Assembly: GCF_900217235.1 (NCBI RefSeq)
Contig: NZ_LT907975.1
Location: 3,633,001 to 3,697,000 of the forward strand
Source: Pseudodesulfovibrio profundus
GTDB lineage: Bacteria; Desulfobacterota; Desulfovibrionia; Desulfovibrionales; Desulfovibrionaceae
Length of the DNA: 64,000 nucleotides
Direction: 5' to 3'
Part shown: positions 1 to 7,742 of the stretch, in pieces
How positions within the stretch are numbered: the stretch's first letter is position 1
Layout: every line of letters begins with the position of its first letter
Notes under the pieces: generated by a model
What the model saw: only the letters and a program-made list of their open reading frames with translations
Databases searched by the model: none
What the model was told of the DNA's origin: nothing
Position numbers and translations under genes: made by a program

Positions 1-1
1 G

Positions 2-241
2 AAATACAACCCGGTCGAGAAGCGGGCCGAAAAATGCAGCCTGTGTCACGAGCGACTGGATGCCGGTCTGCAACCCGCATGCACGCAGTCCTGTCCCACG
101 GATGCGCTTCAACTGATTGATCTGGCAACCCATCGCCAGACCAGCGAAGTACAGTATCCGGCAGGGTATCCGAAAATGAAGGACCTGAATCCGTCCACGC
201 GGTTCATCCTTCCCAAATTGCCGAAGATGGTGAGGAGGTAG
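2..241 (+). CDS. DmsB-like ferredoxin subunit, C-terminal fragment
   Basis: This is the last 79 residues of a four-cluster ferredoxin-type electron-transfer subunit; the start lies left of the window. The visible part carries CSLCHERLDAG followed by ACTQSCPTDAL, the C-x2-C...C-x3-C-P pattern that binds a [4Fe-4S] cluster in DmsB, PsrB and NrfC proteins. The stop is two bases before the next start, whose ribosome site GGAGG lies inside this gene, so the two are translationally linked. Together with the membrane anchor downstream it should pass electrons between the quinone pool and a molybdopterin subunit encoded upstream of the window. The substrate (DMSO, polysulfide, tetrathionate or other) cannot be read from this fragment. 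Confidence 0.85.
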   Translation, partial: KYNPVEKRAEKCSLCHERLDAGLQPACTQSCPTDALQLIDLATHRQTSEVQYPAGYPKMKDLNPSTRFILPKLPKMVRR

Positions 242-243
242 AT

Positions 244-1035
244 ATGCAGTCCATGGAACTCTCACTTGTCATCTTTACGGTGTTGTCTCAGGTGGCAATC
301 GGCATGACCTTCATGCGCGCTCTCGGTACGGTCTCCGGTCCTGACGAGGGTGATGCGAAGAAGGAATGGCAGATGGTTGCCGGGCTGATGGTGGTCGGAA
401 TGATCGCCTCGCTCTTTCACCTTGGCCATCCCGAAGGTGCGATCAATGCCATCGCCCACTTGAACAAGGCGTGGTTGAGCCGCGAAGTGCTGTTCGCCGG
501 TGCATTTGCCGGTCTGGCCGTGCTGGCTGCGGTCCTCAGCGGCAGTGAAGGCAAGCCTGTATTCGCGTGGGGTGGCGTGGTGCTCGGGCTTGGTCTGATT
601 CTGTCCGCGGGTATGACCTACGCACCTCCGGCACTGCCTGCTGTGAACAACGCACTGCCCGCGCTGTTCTTCCTGATCTCCGCGGTCATGCTCGGCGCTG
701 GATTCGCAAGCTGGTTCGCCGGTGAAGCTCGACAGCCGATGCTGGCGCGCGTGTTCACTTCCGCAGCTGTGGTCGGGCTGGTTCTCTATCTGGCTGCCCC
801 GTGCATCTGGCTTTCCGGCAGCACGGTGATGCGCATGACCGCCGAGGCCTGGCTTGGTTCCGGCTTCTACTGGGCGCATATCGGCGTGTTGATTGTTTCG
901 CTTGGCGTGATCTGGAAGACACGGACCATCCCGGTCTGGCTGCCCGTGCTCGCCTTGGCAGGCGAACTGCTGGGACGCGCCGGATTCTTTGCCGATACGA
1001 TTCATACCGCTGCCAACATGGGTGGTTTATACTAA
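244..1035 (+). CDS. DmsC-like membrane anchor subunit
   Basis: A 263-residue integral membrane protein with about eight hydrophobic segments. It matches the DmsC family: N-terminal MELSLVIFTVLSQ, a charged loop, then SLFHLGHPEGA (a conserved Ser-x2-His-Leu-Gly motif after the second helix) and a C-terminal GRAGFF. The family anchors the catalytic and ferredoxin subunits of DMSO-reductase-type enzymes and exchanges electrons with quinones. ATG 244 is chosen because GGAGG lies just before it; ATG 253 is an alternative. It is the last gene of its operon, since a terminator hairpin follows about 60 bases after the stop. Confidence 0.85.
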   Translation: MQSMELSLVIFTVLSQVAIGMTFMRALGTVSGPDEGDAKKEWQMVAGLMVVGMIASLFHLGHPEGAINAIAHLNKAWLSREVLFAGAFAGLAVLAAVLSGSEGKPVFAWGGVVLGLGLILSAGMTYAPPALPAVNNALPALFFLISAVMLGAGFASWFAGEARQPMLARVFTSAAVVGLVLYLAAPCIWLSGSTVMRMTAEAWLGSGFYWAHIGVLIVSLGVIWKTRTIPVWLPVLALAGELLGRAGFFADTIHTAANMGGLY

Positions 1036-1092
1036 CTGACCCCCAATGATCCGCTTGCCGAATCAAACGGCAATGATCTCATGATACTACAC

Positions 1093-1128
1093 ATCAAAGG
1101 CTTCCTGCTGATGCGGGGAGCCTTTGAT
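1093..1128 (+). terminator. Rho-independent terminator after dmsC-like gene
   Basis: Perfect 10-bp stem ATCAAAGGCT (1093-1102) and AGCCTTTGAT (1119-1128) with a 16-base loop, followed by TCTTTCT. It ends the DmsBC transcript and isolates it from the sigma-54 promoter downstream. Confidence 0.75.
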
Positions 1129-1203
1129 TCTTTCTGATGTGACCGGTCTTTTTCAGCCGACATGCCCATGGAGAAACTTCCTTGTGCCGAAGAGGGTACA
1201 CTG

Positions 1204-1250
1204 GGTCCCGTTCGGGAACATTGCCATGTTTTTTGTTCCCGACAGGGAAC
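1204..1250. promoter_or_regulatory. Two dyad enhancer sites, GTTCCC-N4-GGGAAC
   Basis: Two dyads lie here: GGTCCC-GTTC-GGGAAC (1204-1219) and GTTCCC-GACA-GGGAAC (1235-1250, perfect arms). Their centres are 31 bp apart, about three helical turns, and they lie roughly 75-120 bp upstream of the -24 element at 1326. This is the usual place for a sigma-54 activator to bind. The likely ligand is the NtrC-type regulator encoded at the end of the same operon (6150-7499); that assignment is inferred from position. Confidence 0.6.
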
Positions 1251-1325
1251 GCTTGTTTGGTGACAGCAAAAGCAGTGGTAAAATAAAGAGTCATAATTTC
1301 AAGTGCATAGAATGTAAAAAGCCGA

Positions 1326-1341
1326 TGGCACGCTAGTTGCC
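1326..1341 (+). promoter_or_regulatory. Sigma-54 promoter of the exporter/two-component operon
   Basis: TGGCAC-GCTAG-TTGCC is a full match to the consensus TGGCAC-N5-TTGC, with the GG and GC doublets at the required spacing. The predicted transcription start is near 1353, about 20 bases before the ATG at 1373, whose GGAGG is at 1363. The rest of the 337-base gap before it holds only the terminator and the dyads. Confidence 0.8.
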
Positions 1342-1519
1342 TATATGAGGTCATCACAAATTGGAGGATCTCATGACGAACAATTCATCGGCTATAAACG
1401 GTGCAGATTTGCAAAAGAGCTTCGCGCAGGAAGTTCTGGACAGCCTGCCCGGTCTTCTTCTCATCACATCTGTTGCAGTTTTCGCGCACTACACTGCGCC
1501 TTTGTTGCAGCAGTATGAT

Positions 1520-1527
1520 TTCTTCAA
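1520..1527. repeat. Left copy of IS1595 target duplication
   Basis: TTCTTCAA, repeated exactly at 2237-2244 on the other side of the element. Eight base pairs is the usual duplication length for the IS1595 family. Confidence 0.9.
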
Positions 1528-2236
1528 GGGGCTGTACCAGATAACTAGCCCATATGTCTTCTAACCCACTGTTTCAGTTGTTTAAACTGGCTTCGCGGAT
1601 TGCTGTTATTAAAACGCCACTCGCATTCCTTTAAAAACAGAGAAAAATGCTTGGTTGGAATGCCGTTGAATTTCCTCATATGGCGTTTGGCCTGGTTCCA
1701 AAAATTCTCGATTCCATTGATGTGGTTGTGGCTATCTGCAAACAGCTTCGAGTGGTTGATTCGGAAGTGTTTGAACGCTGACACATCAAGGACATTGTAG
1801 CCATACCAGCAGTCCGAGTAAACCACACTGTCTGGCTGGATTCTTTCCTGAATAATGGGAAGCAAGGTTTTACCTTTCGCATCAGGAATCACCTGTGTAT
1901 AGACCTTCCCGCCCCTTTTAAGGATTCCAAAAACAGGAACCTTACCAGCCGCCCCACGTCCTCTTTTGCCCTTTCGCTTGCCACCGAAGTAGCTCTCATC
2001 GACCTCAAATTCGCCAAAATCCATCCCTTCACAGGACTCTTCTACCGCTATGATTTCCCGGAGCCGGTGAAAGTAATAGGCGGCTGTTTTGACGTTCACA
2101 CCAACCAGATCGGCAGCGCAACGAGCTGTCGTGCCAGCCACAAAATGTTCGATTAAACGAAGCTGCTTGTCCTTGCTCAAACGACTTTTTCGCATTGCCA
2201 TACCGATAACCCAAAGGAGTTATCTGGTACAGCCCC
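1528..2236 (-). mobile_element. IS1595-family insertion sequence, 709 bp
   Basis: A complete small insertion sequence bounded by perfect 19-bp inverted repeats GGGGCTGTACCAGATAACT (1528-1546 and, inverted, 2218-2236). It is flanked by an 8-bp direct duplication and carries one transposase. The intact ends, duplication and open transposase frame suggest a recent insertion. The single-ORF, roughly 0.7-kb size fits the IS1016-like branch of the family. Confidence 0.92.
1545..2201 (-). CDS. IS1595-family transposase (ISXO2-like)
   Basis: 218 residues. The N-terminal third has a helix-turn-helix-like segment (AADLVGVNVKTAAYYFHRL). The catalytic part shows the ISXO2-type acidic triad: Asp in FEVDESYFGG, Asp in VVYSDCWYGY and Asn in HINGIENFWNQAK, the DDN-K arrangement of this family. 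A basic GKRKGKRGRG stretch follows the first Asp. The stop codon lies just inside the left inverted repeat. No frameshift or internal stop is seen, so it is probably active. Confidence 0.9.
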   Translation of the reverse strand: MAMRKSRLSKDKQLRLIEHFVAGTTARCAADLVGVNVKTAAYYFHRLREIIAVEESCEGMDFGEFEVDESYFGGKRKGKRGRGAAGKVPVFGILKRGGKVYTQVIPDAKGKTLLPIIQERIQPDSVVYSDCWYGYNVLDVSAFKHFRINHSKLFADSHNHINGIENFWNQAKRHMRKFNGIPTKHFSLFLKECEWRFNNSNPRSQFKQLKQWVRRHMG

Positions 2237-2244
2237 TTCTTCAA
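2237..2244. repeat. Right copy of IS1595 target duplication
   Basis: TTCTTCAA, identical to 1520-1527. Removing the IS plus one copy rejoins the exporter codon AAA (Lys). Confidence 0.9.
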
Positions 2245-3187
2245 AACCTATTTGACGATCAAAGACTTCATTCTTGCCATCCTCGTGGGTATCGCCTCCG
2301 CAATACCGTGGGTGTGCCGAATTTCCTGCAGCCAGGCCTGCGCTTCTCAACCATCCTGACCAAGACGGGTATCGTCATCATGGGGGCTAAATACTCGCTC
2401 ATCGGTCTGGTAACGGTTGGTGGACAGGCACTCGGCATGATCTTCTTTTTCCTGTTCATGTCTGCTGTCGTACTCATGTGGGTGGGTAAAAAGATCAATA
2501 TGTCGCCTTCTCTGAGCGCATGTCTGGCTGCCGGTCTTTCCGTGTGTGGTGTTTCCGCAACCATCGCTGTTGCACCCGCCGTTAATGCCAAAAAAGAAGA
2601 GATGGCCTACTCCATCGCTGTTGTACTGATGTTCGGCCTGCTGGCGCTGGTTATCTTTCCGCCTCTCGGTCAGTGGCTCAACCTGAGCGACGCCCAGTAC
2701 GGTGCGTTTGCCGGAGTCGGCATCATCAACTCCGCCCAGGTGCTGGCTGCCGGTTTCGGCTTCAGTGATGAAGCAGGCATCATTGCCGGTGTCTACAACA
2801 TCGGTCGAGTGATCTTCCTTCCCTTCATCGTTCTCATGCTGACCATCATGGCTTGCCAGCGGGAAACCTCCCTGTCCTGTGAGCCGGTCAACAAGTGGCA
2901 GATCATTGTCTCCAAGTTCCCGGTCTTCGTACTCGGCTTCCTGACAGTGGTCCTGCTGAATACCATGGGCATGATCAGTGAACCCGCCGTTAAGACTGCC
3001 AAGACCTTCATGGAATGGGCATTCCTTCTCGGCTTTGCGAGCATCGGTCTGACCACGCGTCTGTCCGACCTGAAGGCTGCTGGCGTATCCGGCGTTGTTG
3101 TCGGCTTTACCATCGCATCCCTCAAGGCAGGACTCGCACTGCTCGCCGTATTGTACTTCATCCAATAACCAGAAAAGGAGTTACATC

Positions 3188-3292
3188 ATGATCAGTTTCA
3201 TCAAACGCCTCTCCTCCAGCCGTAAGCAAGACCTGATGGTCTGCCTTCTCGGTATAGGGTTGGTCTTCGTTGCCATTGCCATCAATGGCTAA
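3188..3292 (+). CDS. 34-residue single-helix membrane peptide
   Basis: ATG 3188 is preceded by AAAAGGAG. The peptide is a basic amphipathic start (ISFIKRLSSSRKQD) followed by one hydrophobic helix (LMVCLLGIGLVFVAIA) and ING. It lies 19 bases after the exporter stop and before an attenuator-like hairpin. I do not recognise a family. Its position suggests a small partner of the exporter, similar to other one-helix transporter subunits, but this is inference. Confidence 0.6.
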   Translation: MISFIKRLSSSRKQDLMVCLLGIGLVFVAIAING

Positions 3293-3306
3293 CGAGACTG
3301 TATAAA

Positions 3307-3338
3307 ACCGGGGCCGTAACCGACGACGCGGCCCCGGT
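3307..3338 (+). terminator. Intra-operon terminator or attenuator
   Basis: ACCGGGGCCG (3307-3316) pairs perfectly with CGGCCCCGGT (3329-3338), followed by AAAC and six T (3343-3348). The GGAGG of the usp gene comes right after. It probably lowers transcription of the signalling genes relative to the exporter genes. Confidence 0.65.
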
Positions 3339-3360
3339 AAACTTTTTTCAGGAGGTCATT

Positions 3361-3801
3361 ATGCGTCACGTACTTCTTGCAACCACCGGCAGCGATGACT
3401 GCCGAAGGGCCGAAGAGTTCGCCGTGTCGTATTGTGCCCGAGAGGCCATGCCTCTTCGTATCATTCACGCCGTGGACTCCAGCCTGGAGCACTACGGTCA
3501 GGTCGACACCCTCGCCACCGAAGGCGATCGACACAGATTCATCGGCCATGCCCGCCATCAGGAGTCTCATGATGCCACAGAGCGCCTGCAACGGGTGATG
3601 GCCCATGCCCGCGCCTTGAATGTGGACTATGAACTGTACATCGAATGGGATGCTCCCTTATATTGTATCGTGAAACAGGCCCGACGGGATGGCTCCGAGC
3701 TGCTCGTCATCGGCGGGAAGAGGAAGCGGTTCAACCCCTTCAGCCTGTCCCGCAGCCTGATGCGAAAGGCACCGTGCGCAGTAAAGCAGATACATGAATA
3801 A
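3361..3801 (+). CDS. UspA-type universal stress protein
   Basis: 146 residues, one Usp domain. It has the beta-1 strand HVLLATTGSDDCRRAEEFA, RIIHAVD after the first helix, then ELLVIGGKRKR and the C-terminal strand APCAVKQI. The usual nucleotide loop G-x2-G-x9-G-S/T is poorly kept (GGKRKRFNPFSLSRS lacks the second and third glycines), so ATP binding is doubtful. ATG 3361 follows CAGGAGGTCATT. Usp proteins often sit beside transporters as small regulatory partners; here it lies between an exporter and a binding-protein/two-component set, 11 bases before the next gene. Confidence 0.8.
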   Translation: MRHVLLATTGSDDCRRAEEFAVSYCAREAMPLRIIHAVDSSLEHYGQVDTLATEGDRHRFIGHARHQESHDATERLQRVMAHARALNVDYELYIEWDAPLYCIVKQARRDGSELLVIGGKRKRFNPFSLSRSLMRKAPCAVKQIHE

Positions 3802-3812
3802 CCAAAGGAGCG

Positions 3813-4682
3813 ATGAGCGTGATGAAACAATTGATGCGGACACTGGTCCTTTTGTCATTGTTTTTCTGCACCCTCGCTACGCCGGGGAGGGCGGAAACGC
3901 CGCTTAAACTCGGTGTCATCTCGCTCAACCATCCTCTGATGATGTATCGGCAGTACCTTCCCTTTACCGATTACATCTCCCAGGAGAGCGGTATCGGTGT
4001 GGAGCTGATCCTTGCCAAGGACTACGAGACCATCATCGACGATCTGCTCACCGGCGAGATAGACCTCGCACTGCTGGGCGGCCTGTCCTACATCGAAGCA
4101 CGGGCGGCGTCAGAGTCCATCACGCCGCTGTGTGCCATTCTCTCCGAAGATGGGACGCCCACCAACAGAACCGTTATCTTCACCTACAAGGGTAGTGGAG
4201 TAAAAAGTCTGGCGGATCTGGTCGGTAAGCGGTTTGCCTTTGCTTCCATCCATTCCACGTCCGGGTATCTGCATCCGCTTTGCTACATGGGGAACAACGG
4301 TGTTTCTTCTGTCTCGTTTGGCAAGAAAGACAATCTGCGAACCCATGAGTCCGTTGTCCGTTCCGTGCTCCGGGGAAGCCACGATGCGGGTGCTGTTTCG
4401 GTTTCCACCTACCATCGTTTCGCCGCAGAAGGGCTGACCGTGCTGGCGGAAACGCCGCCGCATCCCGGGTTTGTCATTGTGGCAAGGAAAACGGACCTTC
4501 CAGCCATCCAAAACCTCAAACATTTCCTTTTGAGCCTGGATTTTTCTTCCCCTGACCTGCAGGAACGTTCGGCTAAGTGGAGTTCTCTGCTGCGTAACGG
4601 GTTCACCTCGGTCGCCGACCAGGATTATGCCCGTGTCAGGGAGTTGCTGACCTGTGCCCAGCAATATGGATACGGGGGATAG
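3813..4682 (+). CDS. PhnD-like periplasmic binding protein
   Basis: 289 residues with a signal peptide (MKQLMRTLVLLSLFFCTLATPGRA) followed by a phosphonate/phosphate-type binding fold: LKLGVISLNHPLMMYRQYLPFTDYISQ, DLLTGEIDLALLGGLSYIEA, FTYKGSGVKSLADL and GKRFAFASIHSTSGYLHP, all typical of the PhnD / PF12974 family. There is no permease or ATPase nearby. The next gene is a histidine kinase reading almost directly on, so the protein more likely presents a periplasmic ligand to the sensor than feeds an importer. The ligand is unknown. Start ATG 3813 has AAAGGAGCG in front. Confidence 0.75.
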   Translation: MSVMKQLMRTLVLLSLFFCTLATPGRAETPLKLGVISLNHPLMMYRQYLPFTDYISQESGIGVELILAKDYETIIDDLLTGEIDLALLGGLSYIEARAASESITPLCAILSEDGTPTNRTVIFTYKGSGVKSLADLVGKRFAFASIHSTSGYLHPLCYMGNNGVSSVSFGKKDNLRTHESVVRSVLRGSHDAGAVSVSTYHRFAAEGLTVLAETPPHPGFVIVARKTDLPAIQNLKHFLLSLDFSSPDLQERSAKWSSLLRNGFTSVADQDYARVRELLTCAQQYGYGG

Positions 4683-4686
4683 ACCG

Positions 4687-6153
4687 ATGTTTTTCCCCCA
4701 GGGTTTGCGATTCAAGTTCATCGGTATCGTTCTGCTGTGCATCTCGGGAACGATCTTTTCCACCGCCTACTACATGCTCGACAAAGAGCGTGAACTGCTC
4801 ATGGACACCGCCCGGCAACAGGCGCTTTCCCTGACCAAGGCGTCTGCCATCGTCTTTACCAACACCCTCATCTATGAAGAGCTGGACATGATCGACGAGT
4901 CCGACATGGTGGATTACCTGTCCTACTATGTGGCGGATGTCATGCGCACGGACCCGAGGATCGAGGCGTTCACGGTGGTGGATAAACATGGCCGTATCGT
5001 GGTCGAGAATACCGTCCGCAACGACGGGCGGGAGTCCGCTGTTCCCGAGGCCGTTAACGACACGGAAATTGAGCTGATCGGGCAGGGCGTTGACGCCATG
5101 TTCGTTATTACCAAGCCGCTGGCCATTGAATCGAAGCAGTGGGGCTATTGCCGACTGCAATTCTCCCTTGAGGACATCGAAAAAGCCAGAATCGCAGCCC
5201 GCAATGAAGTCTTTGCCATTTCAGGGGCATGCCTTCTTTTCTCTCTCATGGTCATCGGATTCAGCGTGGATTACCTCGTTAAGTCGTTGCAGCGGCTTTC
5301 CGATGCCATGGAGCGGTTCACGGTCAACGGCGACTTCTCCAAACCCTTTCCGGACCTTCCCGAACGAAAAGATGAAATCGGGCAGTTGCAGCAGAGCTTC
5401 AAATGGATGGTCAAGCGGTTGCACCGGGAGGAGCAGGAGCGCAACCGGACCAAGGAGCAAATGTTCCACACCGAGAAGATGGCGACCATCGGACAGCTGA
5501 CCGCAAGCATTGCCCACGAGGTGAACAATCCGTTGGGCGGTGTCCTTCTCTGCTTCAACAATCTGATGAAGGGAAGGTTGGATGAGGACGCCCATCGACA
5601 GCATGTGGAGGTGATCAATTCCGGTCTGGAACGAATCCGTACCATCATGCGTGATCTGCTGGACTATTCGCGTCAATCCTCGCTGAATATTCAGCAGACC
5701 GATGTCAGCGATGTGGTTCACAAGAGCCTCTCCCTGCTCGAACTGTTCAGTAAGAAGCGCGATGTCACCATCCACGTTGACCTGCCGGAACCGCTCCCAT
5801 TGATCCAGATGGACGGTGCCAAAATCCAACAGGTCTTTGTCAACTTGCTGGTCAACGCGATTCACGCTACGCCTGATGGAGGAACCATCACGATCAGTGG
5901 GCAGGCGGTTGAAGACAGCTTCACTTTCCTTATTTCAGACACGGGCACGGGGATAGCGCCCGAGATTCAGGACAGGATTTTCGATCCCTTTTACACGACC
6001 AAGGATGTCGGGCAGGGGACCGGCCTGGGGTTGGCTATTGCCAAATCGCTTATCGAACGTCATGGGGGCAAACTGGAATTGCGCAGTTCCGATTCGTCGG
6101 GCAGCGTCTTTGCCATTAGTTTTCCATATTCGGAAGAAGGGGATTCAGCATGA
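4687..6153 (+). CDS. Membrane sensor histidine kinase
   Basis: 488 residues from ATG 4687, which follows GGGGGA and avoids overlap with the binding protein; ATG 4654 or 4669 would overlap it. There are two membrane helices (about residues 7-26 and 177-200) around a roughly 145-residue periplasmic sensor region, then HAMP, a HisKA helix with the phospho-acceptor His in SIAHEVNNPLGG (about residue 277), and an HATPase domain with N-box VNLLVNAIHATPDG, G1 DTGTGIAP and G2 GQGTGLGLAIAKSL. It overlaps the regulator by 4 bases. It probably reads the adjacent PhnD-like protein and phosphorylates the NtrC-type partner. Confidence 0.88.
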   Translation: MFFPQGLRFKFIGIVLLCISGTIFSTAYYMLDKERELLMDTARQQALSLTKASAIVFTNTLIYEELDMIDESDMVDYLSYYVADVMRTDPRIEAFTVVDKHGRIVVENTVRNDGRESAVPEAVNDTEIELIGQGVDAMFVITKPLAIESKQWGYCRLQFSLEDIEKARIAARNEVFAISGACLLFSLMVIGFSVDYLVKSLQRLSDAMERFTVNGDFSKPFPDLPERKDEIGQLQQSFKWMVKRLHREEQERNRTKEQMFHTEKMATIGQLTASIAHEVNNPLGGVLLCFNNLMKGRLDEDAHRQHVEVINSGLERIRTIMRDLLDYSRQSSLNIQQTDVSDVVHKSLSLLELFSKKRDVTIHVDLPEPLPLIQMDGAKIQQVFVNLLVNAIHATPDGGTITISGQAVEDSFTFLISDTGTGIAPEIQDRIFDPFYTTKDVGQGTGLGLAIAKSLIERHGGKLELRSSDSSGSVFAISFPYSEEGDSA

Positions 6154-7499
6154 GTAAGAGCATCATTGTCGTAGAAGACGAACTATCCATACGCATAGGC
6201 ATTCAGCACACGCTGACTGCCGAAGGGTATACTGTTGAGGCATTCGAAGATGCGGATAGTGCGTTGCGATTCATGCAGCCCGGCGGGTTCGACCTGCTCA
6301 TCACCGACATGCGTCTTCCCGGTATGTCCGGGCTGGAACTACTGAGCAAGGTCGAAGAGCTGCATCCCGAAACCGGAACCATGCTCATTACGGCATTTCC
6401 TGAAATTGATCTGGCCGTGAAAGCCATGCGCCATGGTGCATTCGATTTTTTGTGCAAGCCGTTTTCCAATGAAGGCTTGCTCATCGCTGTGGAGCGATAC
6501 TTCAACTACCGTGACCTGAAGCAGGAAAATGCGCGGCTCAAGAGCGGTGAGGACCTGGAAGGCATGATCGGCGGACAGGCCATGCAGCCCGCCTTTGATC
6601 GCATCCGCGCCGTGGCCGATGCCTGTACGCCCGTCCTGATCCTCGGCCCAAGCGGTACGGGCAAGGAACTGGTAGCCAGCGCCCTGCACAACCTGAGTCA
6701 CCGCGCAGACAAGCCTTTCATCAAAATCAACTGCTCCGCGCTCCCGGAACACCTGCTGGAGTCCGAGCTGTTCGGTCATGAAAAGGGGGCGTTCACCGGT
6801 GCTCACAGGCGGCGCATCGGTAAGTTCGAAGTAGCTAACGGTGGAACATTCTTCTTTGATGAAATAGGGGATATGCCCCTTTCATTGCAGGCAAAGTTGC
6901 TGCGCGTTCTGGAGGATGGCGAAATCACCCGTGTGGGGGAAAACAAGCCGATCAAGGTGGCTGTGCGCACCATCTTCGCCACAGCCAAAGACTTGGATGC
7001 AGCCCTTGAGGAAGGCACGTTTCGGGAGGACTTGTACTACCGAATCAACGTGGTTCCCATCAATCTGCCGCCGTTGAAGGAGCGTGGCGACGATATCGTC
7101 AAGCTCATGCAGCACTTTCTCCATCTCTATGCCGGACGCCATAACAAGCAGGAAGTTTCCATTTCGTCTGACGCACAAAAGGCACTGCTGGCGTATGACT
7201 ATCCCGGCAATATCCGCGAATTGCGGAATATAATTGAACGATCGGTGTTGTTGGCTCAGGACGGCGTGGTTCGCGTGGGGCATCTGCCACAGAGGGTGCG
7301 CGGAGAAGAACAGCCTGTCTCGGTCTGCAAGGCCAAGGACAACTTCACCCTTGAGGAAGGGGTGCAGCAGTATGAGCGGGAGCGGATCGTGGGCGCTCTG
7401 GAGAAGACGGGAAACAGGAAACAATTGGCAGCCGATATGTTGGGCATCAGCAGAAAGGTGCTCTGGAAGAAAATGAAGGACTTAGGCATATCGGGCTGA
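6150..7499 (+). CDS. NtrC-family sigma-54 response regulator
   Basis: 449 residues. The receiver domain has acidic VVEDE, phospho-acceptor Asp in LITDMRLPG (about residue 53) and Lys in FLCKPFS. The AAA+ domain has Walker A GPSGTGKE (about 166-173), the sigma-54 contact loop GAFTGA (about 213-218), Walker B FFFDEIGDM and arginine finger region FREDLYYRINV. A Fis-type helix-turn-helix is at the end (KQLAADMLGISRKVLWKKM). The kinase and regulator are an obvious pair. The operon it closes starts at a consensus sigma-54 promoter with two dyad sites, so autoregulation is likely. Confidence 0.92.
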   Translation: MSKSIIVVEDELSIRIGIQHTLTAEGYTVEAFEDADSALRFMQPGGFDLLITDMRLPGMSGLELLSKVEELHPETGTMLITAFPEIDLAVKAMRHGAFDFLCKPFSNEGLLIAVERYFNYRDLKQENARLKSGEDLEGMIGGQAMQPAFDRIRAVADACTPVLILGPSGTGKELVASALHNLSHRADKPFIKINCSALPEHLLESELFGHEKGAFTGAHRRRIGKFEVANGGTFFFDEIGDMPLSLQAKLLRVLEDGEITRVGENKPIKVAVRTIFATAKDLDAALEEGTFREDLYYRINVVPINLPPLKERGDDIVKLMQHFLHLYAGRHNKQEVSISSDAQKALLAYDYPGNIRELRNIIERSVLLAQDGVVRVGHLPQRVRGEEQPVSVCKAKDNFTLEEGVQQYERERIVGALEKTGNRKQLAADMLGISRKVLWKKMKDLGISG

Positions 7500-7673
7500 C
7501 TATTAAGGCAGCTATCACTTGAGAATATCTATTCTTATTATCTATCCATATTTTGTAAACCATCGTTGGCAGCAATGGCAACCACAGTTGGCGATGTTTT
7601 AAAAAAGTAAAATAATAAATCACATAATTGTAGGCGATTGCATTATTTACAATGTGGTACGTTTCTTGATTTG

Positions 7674-7694
7674 TCACTTGAGCTACTCAAGTGA
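7674..7694. promoter_or_regulatory. Perfect palindrome upstream of chemoreceptor
   Basis: TCACTTGAG (7674-7682), CTA, CTCAAGTGA (7686-7694): perfect 9-bp arms about 50 bases before the chemoreceptor start. The half-site TCACTTGAG recurs at 7515-7523, 16 bases after the regulator stop. No T-run follows, so an operator is more likely than a terminator. A TATAAT hexamer lies at 7720-7725 without a clear -35. The binding protein is unknown. Confidence 0.45.
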
Positions 7695-7742
7695 TTATGG
7701 GCGACTCTTGCCTATCGGATATAATCTTTAACGAGTGAAATA

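Larger units (their letters stand above)
1373..3168 (+). pseudogene. YeiH/UPF0324-type exporter, disrupted by IS and frameshift
   Basis: An integral membrane protein of the UPF0324 (YeiH, putative sulfate exporter) family, recognisable from GLRFSTILTKTGIVIMGAKYS, a glycine-rich second half and about ten hydrophobic segments. ATG 1373 follows GGAGG. Two lesions break it. First, an IS1595-family element (1528-2236) with an 8-bp target duplication splits the codon after residue 51. Second, after removing the IS and one duplication, the left part reads through TYLTIKDFILAILVGI into the wrong frame; the family frame (RNTVGVPNFLQPG) resumes only if one base is restored near 2295-2299. Without the IS the gene is 1079 bases; one extra base gives 1080, an exact 360 codons, which supports a single-base deletion. 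The gene is first in a sigma-54 operon, so the insertion may also be polar. Confidence 0.8.

Noticed and set aside
371-386. TGGCAGATGGTTGCC inside the DmsC-like gene as a sigma-54 promoter
   Set aside because: The GG to GC spacing is one base short, and it lies within a coding region followed by no gene start.
2089-2400. Start of the exporter's right-hand fragment within the IS
   Set aside because: The open frame running out of the IS begins in transposase antisense sequence and has no ribosome site. It is an accidental fusion, not a native start.
7659-7674. TGGTAC-GTTTC-TTGA as a sigma-54 promoter for the chemoreceptor
   Set aside because: The -12 element ends in GA instead of the essential GC and the -24 element has T for C. 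Too weak to report as a promoter.
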